NCBI GenBank assembly: GCA_024103385.1
Contig: JAGFIT010000050.1
Location: 1-64,000, forward strand
Reading direction: 5' to 3'
DNA: 64,000 nt
DNA from: Vicingus serpentipes
GTDB lineage: Bacteria; Bacteroidota; Bacteroidia; Flavobacteriales_E; Vicingaceae
Part shown: one piece after another, positions 57,543 through 64,000 of the stretch
Position numbering within the stretch: the first letter of the stretch is position 1
How the letters are laid out: each line of letters starts with the position of its first letter
Program-made: the position numbers and the translations under genes
Notes under the pieces: generated by a model
Seen by the model: only the letters and a program-made list of their open reading frames with translations
What the model was told of the DNA's origin: nothing
The model's database searches: none

Positions 57543-58727
57543 TTATAAGATTTCAGTAATCTGACCAGCACCAACAGTTCTACCACCCTCTCTAATTGCA
57601 AATCTTAAACCTTTGTTAATCGCAACAGGAACAATTAAGTTAACAGTTACAGTTACGTTATCTCCAGGCATTACCATCTCTCTTCCTTCTTCTAAGAAAA
57701 TCTCACCAGTTACATCTGTTGTTCTGATGTAAAATTGAGGTCTATACTTATTATGGAATGGAGTGTGACGTCCACCTTCTTCTTTTTTCAACACATAAAC
57801 TTCAGCTTTAAATTTAGCATGAGGTTTAATTGAACCAGGCTTAGCGATTACCATACCTCTTCTGATATCAGATTTTTCGATACCTCTTAACAATAAACCA
57901 ACATTATCTCCAGCTTCACCTCTATCCAATATTTTTCTAAACATTTCAACTCCAGTTATGGTAGATTTTAAGTTCTCATCTCTCATACCTAAAATATCAA
58001 CTTCGTCTCCAGTATTAGCAACACCAGTTTCAATTCTTCCAGTTGCAACAGTTCCTCTACCAGTAATAGAGAATACATCTTCAACAGGCATCAAGAATGG
58101 TTTTTCAACATCTCTTGGAGGCAATTCGATATAAGTATCAACAGCATCCATTAAATCCATTACTGATTTTTCCCATTTTTCTTCACCGTTTAATGCACCT
58201 AAAGCAGAACCTGCAATAACAGGAGCATTGTCACCATCGTATTCGTAGAAAGATAATAATTCTCTTACTTCCATTTCTACTAACTCTAATAACTCTTCAT
58301 CATCAACCATATCCACTTTGTTCATGAAAACAACAATTCTTGGGATACCAACTTGTCTTCCTAATAAGATATGCTCTCTTGTTTGAGGCATTGGACCATC
58401 AGTTGCAGCAACAACTAAAATAGCACCATCCATTTGAGCAGCACCAGTTACCATGTTTTTTACGTAATCCGCGTGACCAGGACAATCCACATGAGCGTAG
58501 TGTCTGTTAGCAGTTTGGTATTCAACGTGAGAAGTATTAATTGTAATACCTCTTTCTTTTTCTTCTGGAGCGTTGTCAATAGAGGCAAAATCTCTTAATT
58601 CAGAAAGTCCAGCTTTTGCAAGTACAGTAGTAATTGCAGCTGTTAATGTAGTTTTACCGTGGTCAACGTGACCAATTGTTCCAATGTTTAAGTGTGGTTT
58701 AGAACGGTCGAAATTTTCTTTAGCCAT
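57543..58727 (-). CDS. tuf: Elongation factor Tu
   Basis: The 394-residue protein has the GTPase motifs [10 protein letters not shown] (19-28), DCPGHADYV near 80-88 and [13 protein letters not shown] near 135. The switch region [14 protein letters not shown] is complete. Domains 2 and 3 are present with [10 protein letters not shown] and the C-terminal [10 protein letters not shown]. It delivers aminoacyl-tRNA to the ribosome. It lies between tRNA-Thr(GGT) and tRNA-Trp within the tRNA-tuf-secE cluster. Confidence 0.99.
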   Translation of the reverse strand: MAKENFDRSKPHLNIGTIGHVDHGKTTLTAAITTVLAKAGLSELRDFASIDNAPEEKERGITINTSHVEYQTANRHYAHVDCPGHADYVKNMVTGAAQMDGAILVVAATDGPMPQTREHILLGRQVGIPRIVVFMNKVDMVDDEELLELVEMEVRELLSFYEYDGDNAPVIAGSALGALNGEEKWEKSVMDLMDAVDTYIELPPRDVEKPFLMPVEDVFSITGRGTVATGRIETGVANTGDEVDILGMRDENLKSTITGVEMFRKILDRGEAGDNVGLLLRGIEKSDIRRGMVIAKPGSIKPHAKFKAEVYVLKKEEGGRHTPFHNKYRPQFYIRTTDVTGEIFLEEGREMVMPGDNVTVTVNLIVPVAINKGLRFAIREGGRTVGAGQITEIL

Positions 58728-58794
58728 GATTATAAGTTTATTTTATTTACTATTTTATTTACTTTAATTATTTTTCAATTTACAATTTTAACAG

Positions 58795-58866
<72 letters not shown>

Positions 58867-58892
58867 TTTAGCTGATGTAATACTTAAAAAAG

Positions 58893-58965
58893 AGCGAGAG
58901 ACGGGGCTCAAACCCGCGACCCTCAGCTTGGAAGGCTGACGCTCTATCAACTGAGCTACTCTCGC
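58893..58965 (-). tRNA. tRNA-Gly (anticodon TCC)
   Basis: The 73-base cloverleaf has acceptor GCGAGAG/CTCTCGC and anticodon loop CTTCCAA (anticodon TCC). The T-arm reads GCGGGTTTGAGCCCCGT. It lies 27 bases before tRNA-Thr(GGT). Confidence 0.95.
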
Positions 58966-59013
58966 TTTTTAAAGTCATCTAAATAAAGTCTCCTTTATTT
59001 ACAATTTTCTATG

Positions 59014-59095
59014 TGGGGAAGGCAGGATTCGAACCTACGAAGGCGTAGCCAACAGATTTACAGTCTGTCCTCGTTGACCGCTTGAGTACTTCCCC
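59014..59095 (-). tRNA. tRNA-Tyr (anticodon GTA)
   Basis: The 82-base gene is class II with a long variable arm (about TGGCTACGCCTTCG). The acceptor is GGGGAAG/CTTCCCC and the anticodon loop CTGTAAA (anticodon GTA). It lies between the two outer tRNAs of the cluster. Confidence 0.95.
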
Positions 59096-59122
59096 AACGT
59101 TTCAATATTTTTAAGAACCTAA

Positions 59123-59141
59123 AAGAGCCGATAGAGGGACT
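59123..59141 (-). pseudogene. Duplicated 3' tail of tRNA-Thr(TGT)
   Basis: The 19 bases AAGAGCCGATAGAGGGACT (plus strand) repeat exactly at 59235-59253, where they form the acceptor and T-arm end of tRNA-Thr(TGT). No cloverleaf can be built after this copy; the following bases only partly resemble a tRNA. It looks like a decayed tRNA or the scar of an element that used the tRNA end. Confidence 0.6.
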
Positions 59142-59237
59142 TCCCTCGACTGTTGCTCGGGATAAACTTCTCGTCCCAAACAATTTTACTCTTTTTAACC
59201 TTTTCATTCACACTTAACGTTTTAAGTATGTTTTAAG

Positions 59238-59311
59238 AGCCGATAGAGGGACTCGAACCCACGACCTGCTGATTACAAATCAGCTGCTCTAGCCAGCTGA
59301 GCTACATCGGC
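59238..59311 (-). tRNA. tRNA-Thr (anticodon TGT)
   Basis: The 74-base cloverleaf has acceptor GCCGATG/TATCGGC and anticodon loop TTTGTAA (anticodon TGT). The T-arm reads GTGGGTTCGAGTCCCT. It is the first gene behind the promoter at 59375-59405 and leads the tRNA-tuf cluster. Confidence 0.95.
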
Positions 59312-59343
59312 TTCTATTCCTGTCTTTCCTAAGAATTTCCCAT

Positions 59344-59374
59344 AAAAAAACAGACCTCTTCGTAAAAAGGTCTG
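59344..59374 (-). terminator. Terminator of the rpsU-recombinase-hpf unit
   Basis: The stem CAGACCT (59351-59357) / AGGTCTG (59368-59374) is followed on the minus strand by seven T (complement of 59344-59350). It lies 55 bases after the hpf stop codon. The next promoter's -7 element abuts its outer edge. Confidence 0.75.
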
Positions 59375-59405
59375 CAAATGTATAAAAGTTTTTATACTAA
59401 TCAAA
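59375..59405 (-). promoter_or_regulatory. Consensus promoter of the tRNA-tuf cluster
   Basis: On the minus strand TTTG (59402-59405) and TACATTTG (59375-59382) lie 19 bases apart, a full match to the Bacteroidota housekeeping promoter. The start point is predicted at about 59370-59373, inside the terminator stem of the upstream unit, so its own transcripts cannot form that full stem. Confidence 0.7.
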
Positions 59406-59429
59406 CAAATTTATGTTGATTTTTTTATC

Positions 59430-59735
59430 TTATACTTTTCTAAGCTTTTCTTTATGCTTTTTTAATTGTCTTCTTAATGCTTCAACGGCAGTATCTGTTG
59501 CTTCTTCAAAGGATTTACATTGCTTTTTTGCAAATAAATCACTACCGGGAATTAATAATTTTATTTCTGCTACTTTGTTTTCGGTATCATGTGTGTTTTC
59601 TACTTTTAAGATAACTTCACCATCAATAATCTTATCATAATAACTAGCAAGCTTATTTACTTTTTCATGAATGAATTCAACTAATTTTTTATCTGCATGA
59701 AAATGCACCGAATTGATTTTTAAATTTACTTTCAT
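59430..59735 (-). CDS. hpf: Ribosome hibernation promoting factor (short HPF/RaiA family)
   Basis: The 101-residue protein is the short HPF form: VNLKINSVHFHADKKLVEFIHEKVNKL at the start, then GEVILKVENTHDTENKVAEIKLLIPG and a basic C-terminal helix (EALRRQLKKHKEKLRKV). It binds stalled ribosomes at the tRNA channel when growth slows. It is in one unit with the recombinase gene (22 bases upstream) and rpsU. Confidence 0.9.
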   Translation of the reverse strand: MKVNLKINSVHFHADKKLVEFIHEKVNKLASYYDKIIDGEVILKVENTHDTENKVAEIKLLIPGSDLFAKKQCKSFEEATDTAVEALRRQLKKHKEKLRKV

Positions 59736-59757
59736 TTCTTATCCTCCTTATTTTATT

Positions 59758-60639
59758 TTATGCCTTTGGATGGGCTTGTTTATGTATATTTTTTAATTTC
59801 TCTATTGTGTTGTGTGTGTAAACTTGGGTAGCTGAAAGATTAGCATGCCCTAATAATTCTTTGATGGAATTTAAATCGGCACCGTTGTTTAACATATGTG
59901 TAGCAAAGGTATGCCTAAGAACATGCGGACTCTTTTTACTTGTTGTTGTAACCATACTAAGGTAATGATTTACTATTCGATACACAAGTTTAGGATATAT
60001 TTTTTCGCCTTTTTTTGTTAAAAAAATATAATTATTGCTAGGGTTTACTTCTTTACGAATTAATAAATATTGTGTAAATATAGAATTGACATTTTTAGCT
60101 AATGGAATAATTCGTTCTTTATTTCTTTTCCCGATTACCCTAATAGTGTTATTGTGTTTGTCTGATGAGTTTAATTGCAATTCAATTAATTCACTTAACC
60201 TTATTCCTGATGAATAAAATAGCTCTAGAATTAATTGATCTCTTAAACCTTCAAAATCGTTATTAAAAGAAATATTTTCAAATAAGTTGTTCATTTCATT
60301 TTCACCAACAAATACAGGAAGTCGTTTTGAAGTTTTTGGCGCAGTAACTTTTAATAGCGGGTTATTTTTAACCAATTCATTTTTTAATAAGTACTTGAAG
60401 AATGATTTTAAAGTAGATAATTTTCTGTTAATACTTCTTGTATTGATGCCACCTTCTATGAGATGAACTATCCATGAACGAATAATTAAAGAAGTTACTT
60501 GTTTGGCTTGTGTGATTTCATATTCTTTATCTAAGAATAATTGAAATTGCTCTAAATCTTTTTTATATGCAGTAATGGTATGTTTGGAGTATCTTTTTTG
60601 GTGGGATAGGTAATCACAAAAAATGGAAATATTTTGCAT
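59758..60639 (-). CDS. xerC: Tyrosine recombinase, XerC-like
   Basis: The 293-residue protein has the core-binding domain (~1-95) and a catalytic domain with Arg147 (SSGIRLSELIEL), Lys171, His239 and Arg242 (HVLRHTFATHML), His265 and the nucleophile Tyr274 (TQVYTHN). The length and lack of added domains fit Xer proteins that resolve chromosome dimers. Its place between rpsU and hpf is typical in Bacteroidota, so it is not a sign of a mobile element. XerC or XerD cannot be told apart with certainty. Confidence 0.85.
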   Translation of the reverse strand: MQNISIFCDYLSHQKRYSKHTITAYKKDLEQFQLFLDKEYEITQAKQVTSLIIRSWIVHLIEGGINTRSINRKLSTLKSFFKYLLKNELVKNNPLLKVTAPKTSKRLPVFVGENEMNNLFENISFNNDFEGLRDQLILELFYSSGIRLSELIELQLNSSDKHNNTIRVIGKRNKERIIPLAKNVNSIFTQYLLIRKEVNPSNNYIFLTKKGEKIYPKLVYRIVNHYLSMVTTTSKKSPHVLRHTFATHMLNNGADLNSIKELLGHANLSATQVYTHNTIEKLKNIHKQAHPKA

Positions 60640-60729
60640 AAAAAAAGTAGTTTGTTCTTATAACGAAATAATTAAATAAAAGTTATAAGAATAAACTACT
60701 TAAATAGTAAAGTAGAAAATTAAGTAAGC

Positions 60730-60921
60730 TTACTCTTCAGCTTTTCTTAACTTTTCAATATAAATAGCTTTTAACTTTTCCTCTCTATTAATAATAGACG
60801 GTTTGTCATATTGCTTTCTTTTTCTTAGATCTTTCAATGCTCCAGTTCTTTCAAACTTTTTCTTGTAGCGTTTAAGAGCTCTCTCAATGTTCTCTCCTTC
60901 TTTGATAGGAATAATAATCAT
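60730..60921 (-). CDS. rpsU: 30S ribosomal protein S21
   Basis: The 63-residue basic protein matches bS21 (MIIIPIKEGENIERALKRYKKKFERTGALKDLRKR in content, RKQYDKPS after). It binds near the 3' end of 16S rRNA. In Bacteroidota it helps to hide the anti-Shine-Dalgarno sequence, in line with the weak SD use seen here. It leads the unit rpsU-xerC-hpf with a promoter at 60954-60986. Confidence 0.94.
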   Translation of the reverse strand: MIIIPIKEGENIERALKRYKKKFERTGALKDLRKRKQYDKPSIINREEKLKAIYIEKLRKAEE

Positions 60922-60953
60922 CTTCTTCTTTATTTTAATTTATTAAAGGGCTG

Positions 60954-60986
60954 CAAATTTATGCAAATAATATTAGAAACAACAAA
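60954..60986 (-). promoter_or_regulatory. Promoter of the rpsU unit
   Basis: On the minus strand TAAATTTG (60954-60961) matches the -7 element and TTTG (60983-60986) lies 21 bases upstream. The -7 element is 32 bases ahead of the rpsU start. The -33 element touches the stop of the acyl-CoA dehydrogenase gene. Confidence 0.55.
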
Positions 60987-62126
60987 TTACTTTAAAATTT
61001 CTCTTGAAATAACCATTTTTTGAACTTCTGAAGTTCCTTCCCCAATGGTACAAAGTTTGGAATCTCTATAATATTTCTCTGCGGGAAATTCTTTAGTGTA
61101 ACCGTATCCACCAAATATTTGTACTGCCTCAGTAGAAACTCGTACAGCAACTTCTGATGAGTAATATTTTGCCATGGCAGAAACTTTTGTAACATCTTGA
61201 TGTCTATCTTTTAAATCGGCAGCTTCATAAATTAGTAATTCAGCGGCATCGATTTCTGTAGCCATGTCAGCCAATTTGAATGCAATGGCTTGAAAAGAGG
61301 AAATGGGTTTGTTAAATTGTTCCCTTTCTTTAGAGTATTTTAAAGCAGCTTCATAAGCACCTTTAGCGATACCTAAACCCAATGATGCGATAGAAATTCT
61401 TCCTCCATCCAATACTTTCATTGCTTGAATAAATCCTTCACCAACTTCACCAAGCATATTATCTTTATGCACTTTGCAATCGGCAAAAATTAACTCAGCT
61501 GTTTCAGAGGCTCTCATGCCTAGTTTATCTTCTTTCTTTCCTGAGCTAAAACCTGCTGTTCCTTTTTCAATTACGAATGCAGTCATTCCATGAGAATCAC
61601 CTTTTTCTCCTGTTCGAGCAATTACTACAGCAACATCACCAGAAATAGCATGGGTAATAAAGTTTTTAGCTCCATTTAATACCCAGTAGTCACCATCTTG
61701 TTTTGCAGTAGTATTCATTCCTCCAGCATCAGATCCAGTATTATGCTCTGTTAATCCCCATGCTCCAATCCATTCTGCGGTAGCTAGTTTAGGTAGCCAT
61801 TTTTTCTTTTGTTCTTCATTACCAAACATTAAAATATGATTAGTACATAAAGAGTTGTGAGCAGCAACAGATAGACCAATAGAACCACAGACTTTTGAAA
61901 TTTCAGAAATTACAGTAACGTATTCATTATAACTCATTCCTGACCCGCCATATTCTTCAGGAACAACACATCCCATCAAACCTAGCTCTCCTAGTTTTTT
62001 AAAAACTTTGACAGGGAATTCTTGAGAATTGTCCCATTCCATCATTTGAGGACGGATTTCTTTTTCTCCAAAGTCTTTAATCATTGAAGCTATCATTTGT
62101 TGATTTTCTGTGTATCCGAAGTCCAT
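60987..62126 (-). CDS. Acyl-CoA dehydrogenase
   Basis: The 379-residue protein has the N-terminal helical domain, the FAD-binding [19 protein letters not shown] near 130-150, and the C-terminal Glu in [11 protein letters not shown], which is the catalytic base of short/medium-chain enzymes. It oxidises acyl-CoA with FAD and passes electrons to ETF. The chain length is not clear from sequence. It lies 11 bases after apt. Confidence 0.93.
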   Translation of the reverse strand: MDFGYTENQQMIASMIKDFGEKEIRPQMMEWDNSQEFPVKVFKKLGELGLMGCVVPEEYGGSGMSYNEYVTVISEISKVCGSIGLSVAAHNSLCTNHILMFGNEEQKKKWLPKLATAEWIGAWGLTEHNTGSDAGGMNTTAKQDGDYWVLNGAKNFITHAISGDVAVVIARTGEKGDSHGMTAFVIEKGTAGFSSGKKEDKLGMRASETAELIFADCKVHKDNMLGEVGEGFIQAMKVLDGGRISIASLGLGIAKGAYEAALKYSKEREQFNKPISSFQAIAFKLADMATEIDAAELLIYEAADLKDRHQDVTKVSAMAKYYSSEVAVRVSTEAVQIFGGYGYTKEFPAEKYYRDSKLCTIGEGTSEVQKMVISREILK

Positions 62127-62137
62127 AGGAGTATTTT

Positions 62138-62665
62138 TTAAAATCGAGCTAAATTAAAGATTTTTTCGGAATATTTCAGAAGCTCTTCTTTTCCGTTTAA
62201 AAAGGATAAATCAACTACAAAAGAAAAACCTGCTACAGTAGCTTTTTGCATCAGTAGTAATTCTGCAGCTGCTACAGCTGTTCCTCCGGTTGCGAGTAAG
62301 TCATCATGAATTAATACATTCCATCCTTCTTCTATCACATCTTGGTGCATTTCTATTTCTGCAGACCCATATTCTAAATCATAACTGTACGACACTGTTT
62401 TATATGGTAATTTTCCTTTTTTTCGCATAGGAATAAAAGGAACATTAAGCTGGTTGGCGAGCATGATGCCAAACCAAAAACCTCTACTTTCGATACCAGC
62501 TACGGCATCTAGTTTCAAATCTTTTACATTTTCAGCTATTTCATTTACGACATCTCTAGTTAGTTGAGGGTCGAGTAGAATAGGGGTGATGTCTTTAAAA
62601 ATAATTCCTGGTTTAGGAAAATTAGGCACATCTCTAATGGCATTGATTAATCTTGTATTTATCAT
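62138..62665 (-). CDS. apt: Adenine phosphoribosyltransferase
   Basis: The 175-residue protein has FPKPGIIFKDITPIL at 16-30, AGIESRGFWFG near 56-66, MRKKGKLPYKT at 80-90 and the PRPP site VLIHDDLLATGGTA at 117-130. It makes AMP from adenine and PRPP. It is followed by the acyl-CoA dehydrogenase gene and preceded by a small orphan gene, all closely spaced. Confidence 0.95.
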   Translation of the reverse strand: MINTRLINAIRDVPNFPKPGIIFKDITPILLDPQLTRDVVNEIAENVKDLKLDAVAGIESRGFWFGIMLANQLNVPFIPMRKKGKLPYKTVSYSYDLEYGSAEIEMHQDVIEEGWNVLIHDDLLATGGTAVAAAELLLMQKATVAGFSFVVDLSFLNGKEELLKYSEKIFNLARF

Positions 62666-62678
62666 TTTTATATTGGTT

Positions 62679-62861
62679 TTAATATACTCTAGTCAATTCT
62701 TTGTATTCAATTGTTTTTCCCGTGGTAGATTTTATGGCTAATTTACTTACTTCTACTTTTTTGAGGGGAAAATAACATAAACAGTTTTTAAAATTGTTTT
62801 TGCTGTTGCCAGCATCAATTAGTTCATAATCTTTCCAATTGGATGTGTAGGTTCTTTGCAT
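62679..62861 (-). CDS. Small protein of unknown function
   Basis: The 60-residue product (MQRTYTSNWKDYELIDAGNS at the start) fits snugly between the ComEA-like gene (one base away) and apt (13 bases). The WKDYELIDAGN stretch is like the opening of some RlmI-type rRNA methyltransferases in this phylum, but the rest (CLCYFPLKKVEVSKLAIKS) is not, and there is no SAM domain. It may be a real small gene or a remnant of a truncated methyltransferase. Confidence 0.5.
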   Translation of the reverse strand: MQRTYTSNWKDYELIDAGNSKNNFKNCLCYFPLKKVEVSKLAIKSTTGKTIEYKELTRVY

Positions 62862-62862
62862 T

Positions 62863-63747
62863 TTAATGAATACTTAAATAAGGTGCAATTTTAAGGAAAG
62901 TTTCTTCGCTAAAGAGATGAATCTTTTTTAGGTCGTCTATACTTTGATAATTTCCATTCGCTTTTCTGTATTTTTCGATGGCATTGGCTAGTTTCCAATC
63001 TACATAAGGGTGTTTTTTTAATCTTTCAGCGTCACTTGAGTTAATATTTATTTTGAGAATTTTATTGGCGTTTATGGTTAGATAAGGTTGTATCGTACGA
63101 TAGGTTTCTTCTGTTAAGCCATAAACTTCTTTCAGTTGGTCTATATCAGTAAAACCTCCTAGGGCATTTCTATATTTCACAATTCGGTGAGCATATACAG
63201 TACCTATTCCTTTCAATTGTTTAAATGTTGATGTATCAGCAGTATTGATGTCAATGATTAATGTAGGAATAGCTTTATTACTTTTATATGAAGACTGATG
63301 CTGAGAGAGTGTTTTTGATGTGTAACTTATTTCTTCAGGTAACAAAATAAAAGGTTCCAACTTTTTATAATGTTCTTCTTCCAAGCTATAAATCCTTTTC
63401 ACATCAGATTTCACTTTCCAATTTCCTCCTTTTGCTTTATAATTGTTGATAGTTTTTACTTGCCATTTTTTGAATCCCAGTTTCAACCATTCCTCATCAG
63501 AAATAGTGTTGGGATTAAATTCAAATAGATCATTAGAGACGGGTTCTATATTACCATTAAATATAGAGTCACGCTCTTTTTCAAACTGAGCAATAGCTTC
63601 TTCAAATTCTGAAAAATCTATACTTTCATTTTTTTCAAATAAGCTAATTAGTGGAATGGAAATAATTAAGAGAAGAATAATAAGAAGCAAAAAGACCACT
63701 CCTCTTTTTTCTCCACGAGTAAAAGAAAAATAGTCTTTAATGTTCAT
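62863..63747 (-). CDS. ComEA-like helix-hairpin-helix membrane protein
   Basis: The 294-residue protein has a cytoplasmic start (YFSFTRGEKRG), one membrane segment (~16-35) and three HhH-type regions near 165-205 (INTADTSTFKQLKGIGTVYAHRIVKYRNALGGF in content), 225-255 and 262-290. HhH repeats bind DNA backbones. ComEA receives DNA during uptake, but other parts of a competence system are not in the window, so the role is not certain. Confidence 0.82.
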   Translation of the reverse strand: MNIKDYFSFTRGEKRGVVFLLLIILLLIISIPLISLFEKNESIDFSEFEEAIAQFEKERDSIFNGNIEPVSNDLFEFNPNTISDEEWLKLGFKKWQVKTINNYKAKGGNWKVKSDVKRIYSLEEEHYKKLEPFILLPEEISYTSKTLSQHQSSYKSNKAIPTLIIDINTADTSTFKQLKGIGTVYAHRIVKYRNALGGFTDIDQLKEVYGLTEETYRTIQPYLTINANKILKININSSDAERLKKHPYVDWKLANAIEKYRKANGNYQSIDDLKKIHLFSEETFLKIAPYLSIH

Positions 63748-63757
63748 TTAATCTTGA

Positions 63758-64000
63758 TTATTTAGCTACAGACTTGATTTTGTCTTTGTAAATTTTTAAC
63801 TCTTCTCTCACTTTAGGAGACAATATAATTAGTCCTATTACATTGGGGAATACCATGGCAAAAATCATAGCATCAGAGAAATCAATAACAGCTCCTAAAC
63901 TACTTGATGCTCCAACAATGACAAAAAGCAAGAAAATTACTTTGTAAGTAATGTCCATGGTTTTTCCTTTTCCAAATAAAAATTTCCATGATTGTAATCC
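63758..64000 (-). CDS. Alanine:cation symporter family protein (3' part only)
   Basis: The frame stays open through the right edge, so only the last 80 residues are seen. LQSWKFLFGKGKT is followed by a hydrophobic stretch (VIFLLFVIVGASSSLGAVIDF), then SDAMIFAMVFPNVIGLIILSP and a basic end. This is the C-terminal pattern of the AGCS (AlsT/DagA) family of sodium- or proton-driven amino-acid carriers. It lies 10 bases before the ComEA-like gene. Confidence 0.8.
   Translation of the reverse strand, partial: GLQSWKFLFGKGKTMDITYKVIFLLFVIVGASSSLGAVIDFSDAMIFAMVFPNVIGLIILSPKVREELKIYKDKIKSVAK

Noticed and set aside
59758-60639. Integrase of a mobile element
   Set aside because: The length, the complete Xer-like catalytic set and the position between rpsU and hpf point to a chromosomal Xer recombinase.

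Overview
The window is a low-GC stretch of a Bacteroidota chromosome, most likely a member of the Flavobacteriales or a near relative. The evidence is type IX secretion (T9SS) cargo with both type A and type B C-terminal sorting domains, a PorP/SprF-family protein, OmpA/PD40 envelope proteins, a type III glutamine synthetase, promoters of the Bacteroidota TTTG / TAnnTTTG type, and a tRNA-tuf-secE-nusG-rpl-rpoBC supercluster. No phage, insertion sequence, CRISPR array or plasmid gene is visible. Species-level placement is not possible from the sequence alone.

Region 1 (1-10.2 kb) is rich in secreted proteins. A giant repeat protein, cut by the left edge, carries ten ~88-residue modules, two PKD domains and a type B sorting domain, and is followed at once by a porP/sprF-like gene. 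On the other strand lie three T9SS-type or secreted surface proteins, a small lipocalin-like protein, and a two-gene unit for transaldolase and a TsaC/YrdC-family protein. A small SRP RNA gene closes this region at 10.2-10.3 kb.

Region 2 (10.3-17.7 kb, plus strand) holds a DUF4199 protein, two glycosyltransferases and an hddA/hddC-like pair for GDP-heptose, which suggests a surface glycan locus. A MORN-repeat protein, mnmA and a lipoprotein follow. Region 3 (17.7-19.9 kb, minus strand) has DUF3817, an O-methyltransferase and an M16 peptidase. Region 4 (20-28.7 kb, plus strand) holds three envelope proteins (TPR/PD40/SPOR-like, jelly-roll/OmpA, and TPR/PD40/OmpA) around glnN; glnN has a striking hairpin directly upstream of its promoter.

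Region 5 (28.8-43 kb, plus strand) is a tightly packed housekeeping run: purM, prfA, an outer-membrane-type protein, pyrF, an SPFH protein, DUF2851, PspC, a K+ channel, a reductase of RmlD type, pabB, tilS and a patatin/beta-barrel protein. The patatin gene appears to lack any ATG, GTG or TTG start.

Region 6 (43-64 kb, minus strand) contains a polysaccharide deacetylase-like protein, radC, DUF3467, rpoC, rpoB, rplL, rplJ, rplA, rplK, nusG, secE, tRNA-Trp, tuf and four more tRNAs (Thr, Gly, Tyr, Thr). Upstream of these come hpf, a tyrosine recombinase and rpsU, then an acyl-CoA dehydrogenase, apt, a small orphan ORF, a ComEA-like protein and the 3' end of an alanine:cation symporter gene cut by the right edge.

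Most of the window is ordinary. I found no convincing new multi-gene system. The best leads are regulatory or structural: the apparent ATT start of the patatin gene, the hairpin upstream of glnN, a terminator-like stem between rplL and rpoB, a promoter fused to a terminator ahead of the tRNA-tuf cluster, a 19-bp tRNA-Thr tail duplication, two interspersed palindromic elements, and repeat turnover in the giant surface protein.
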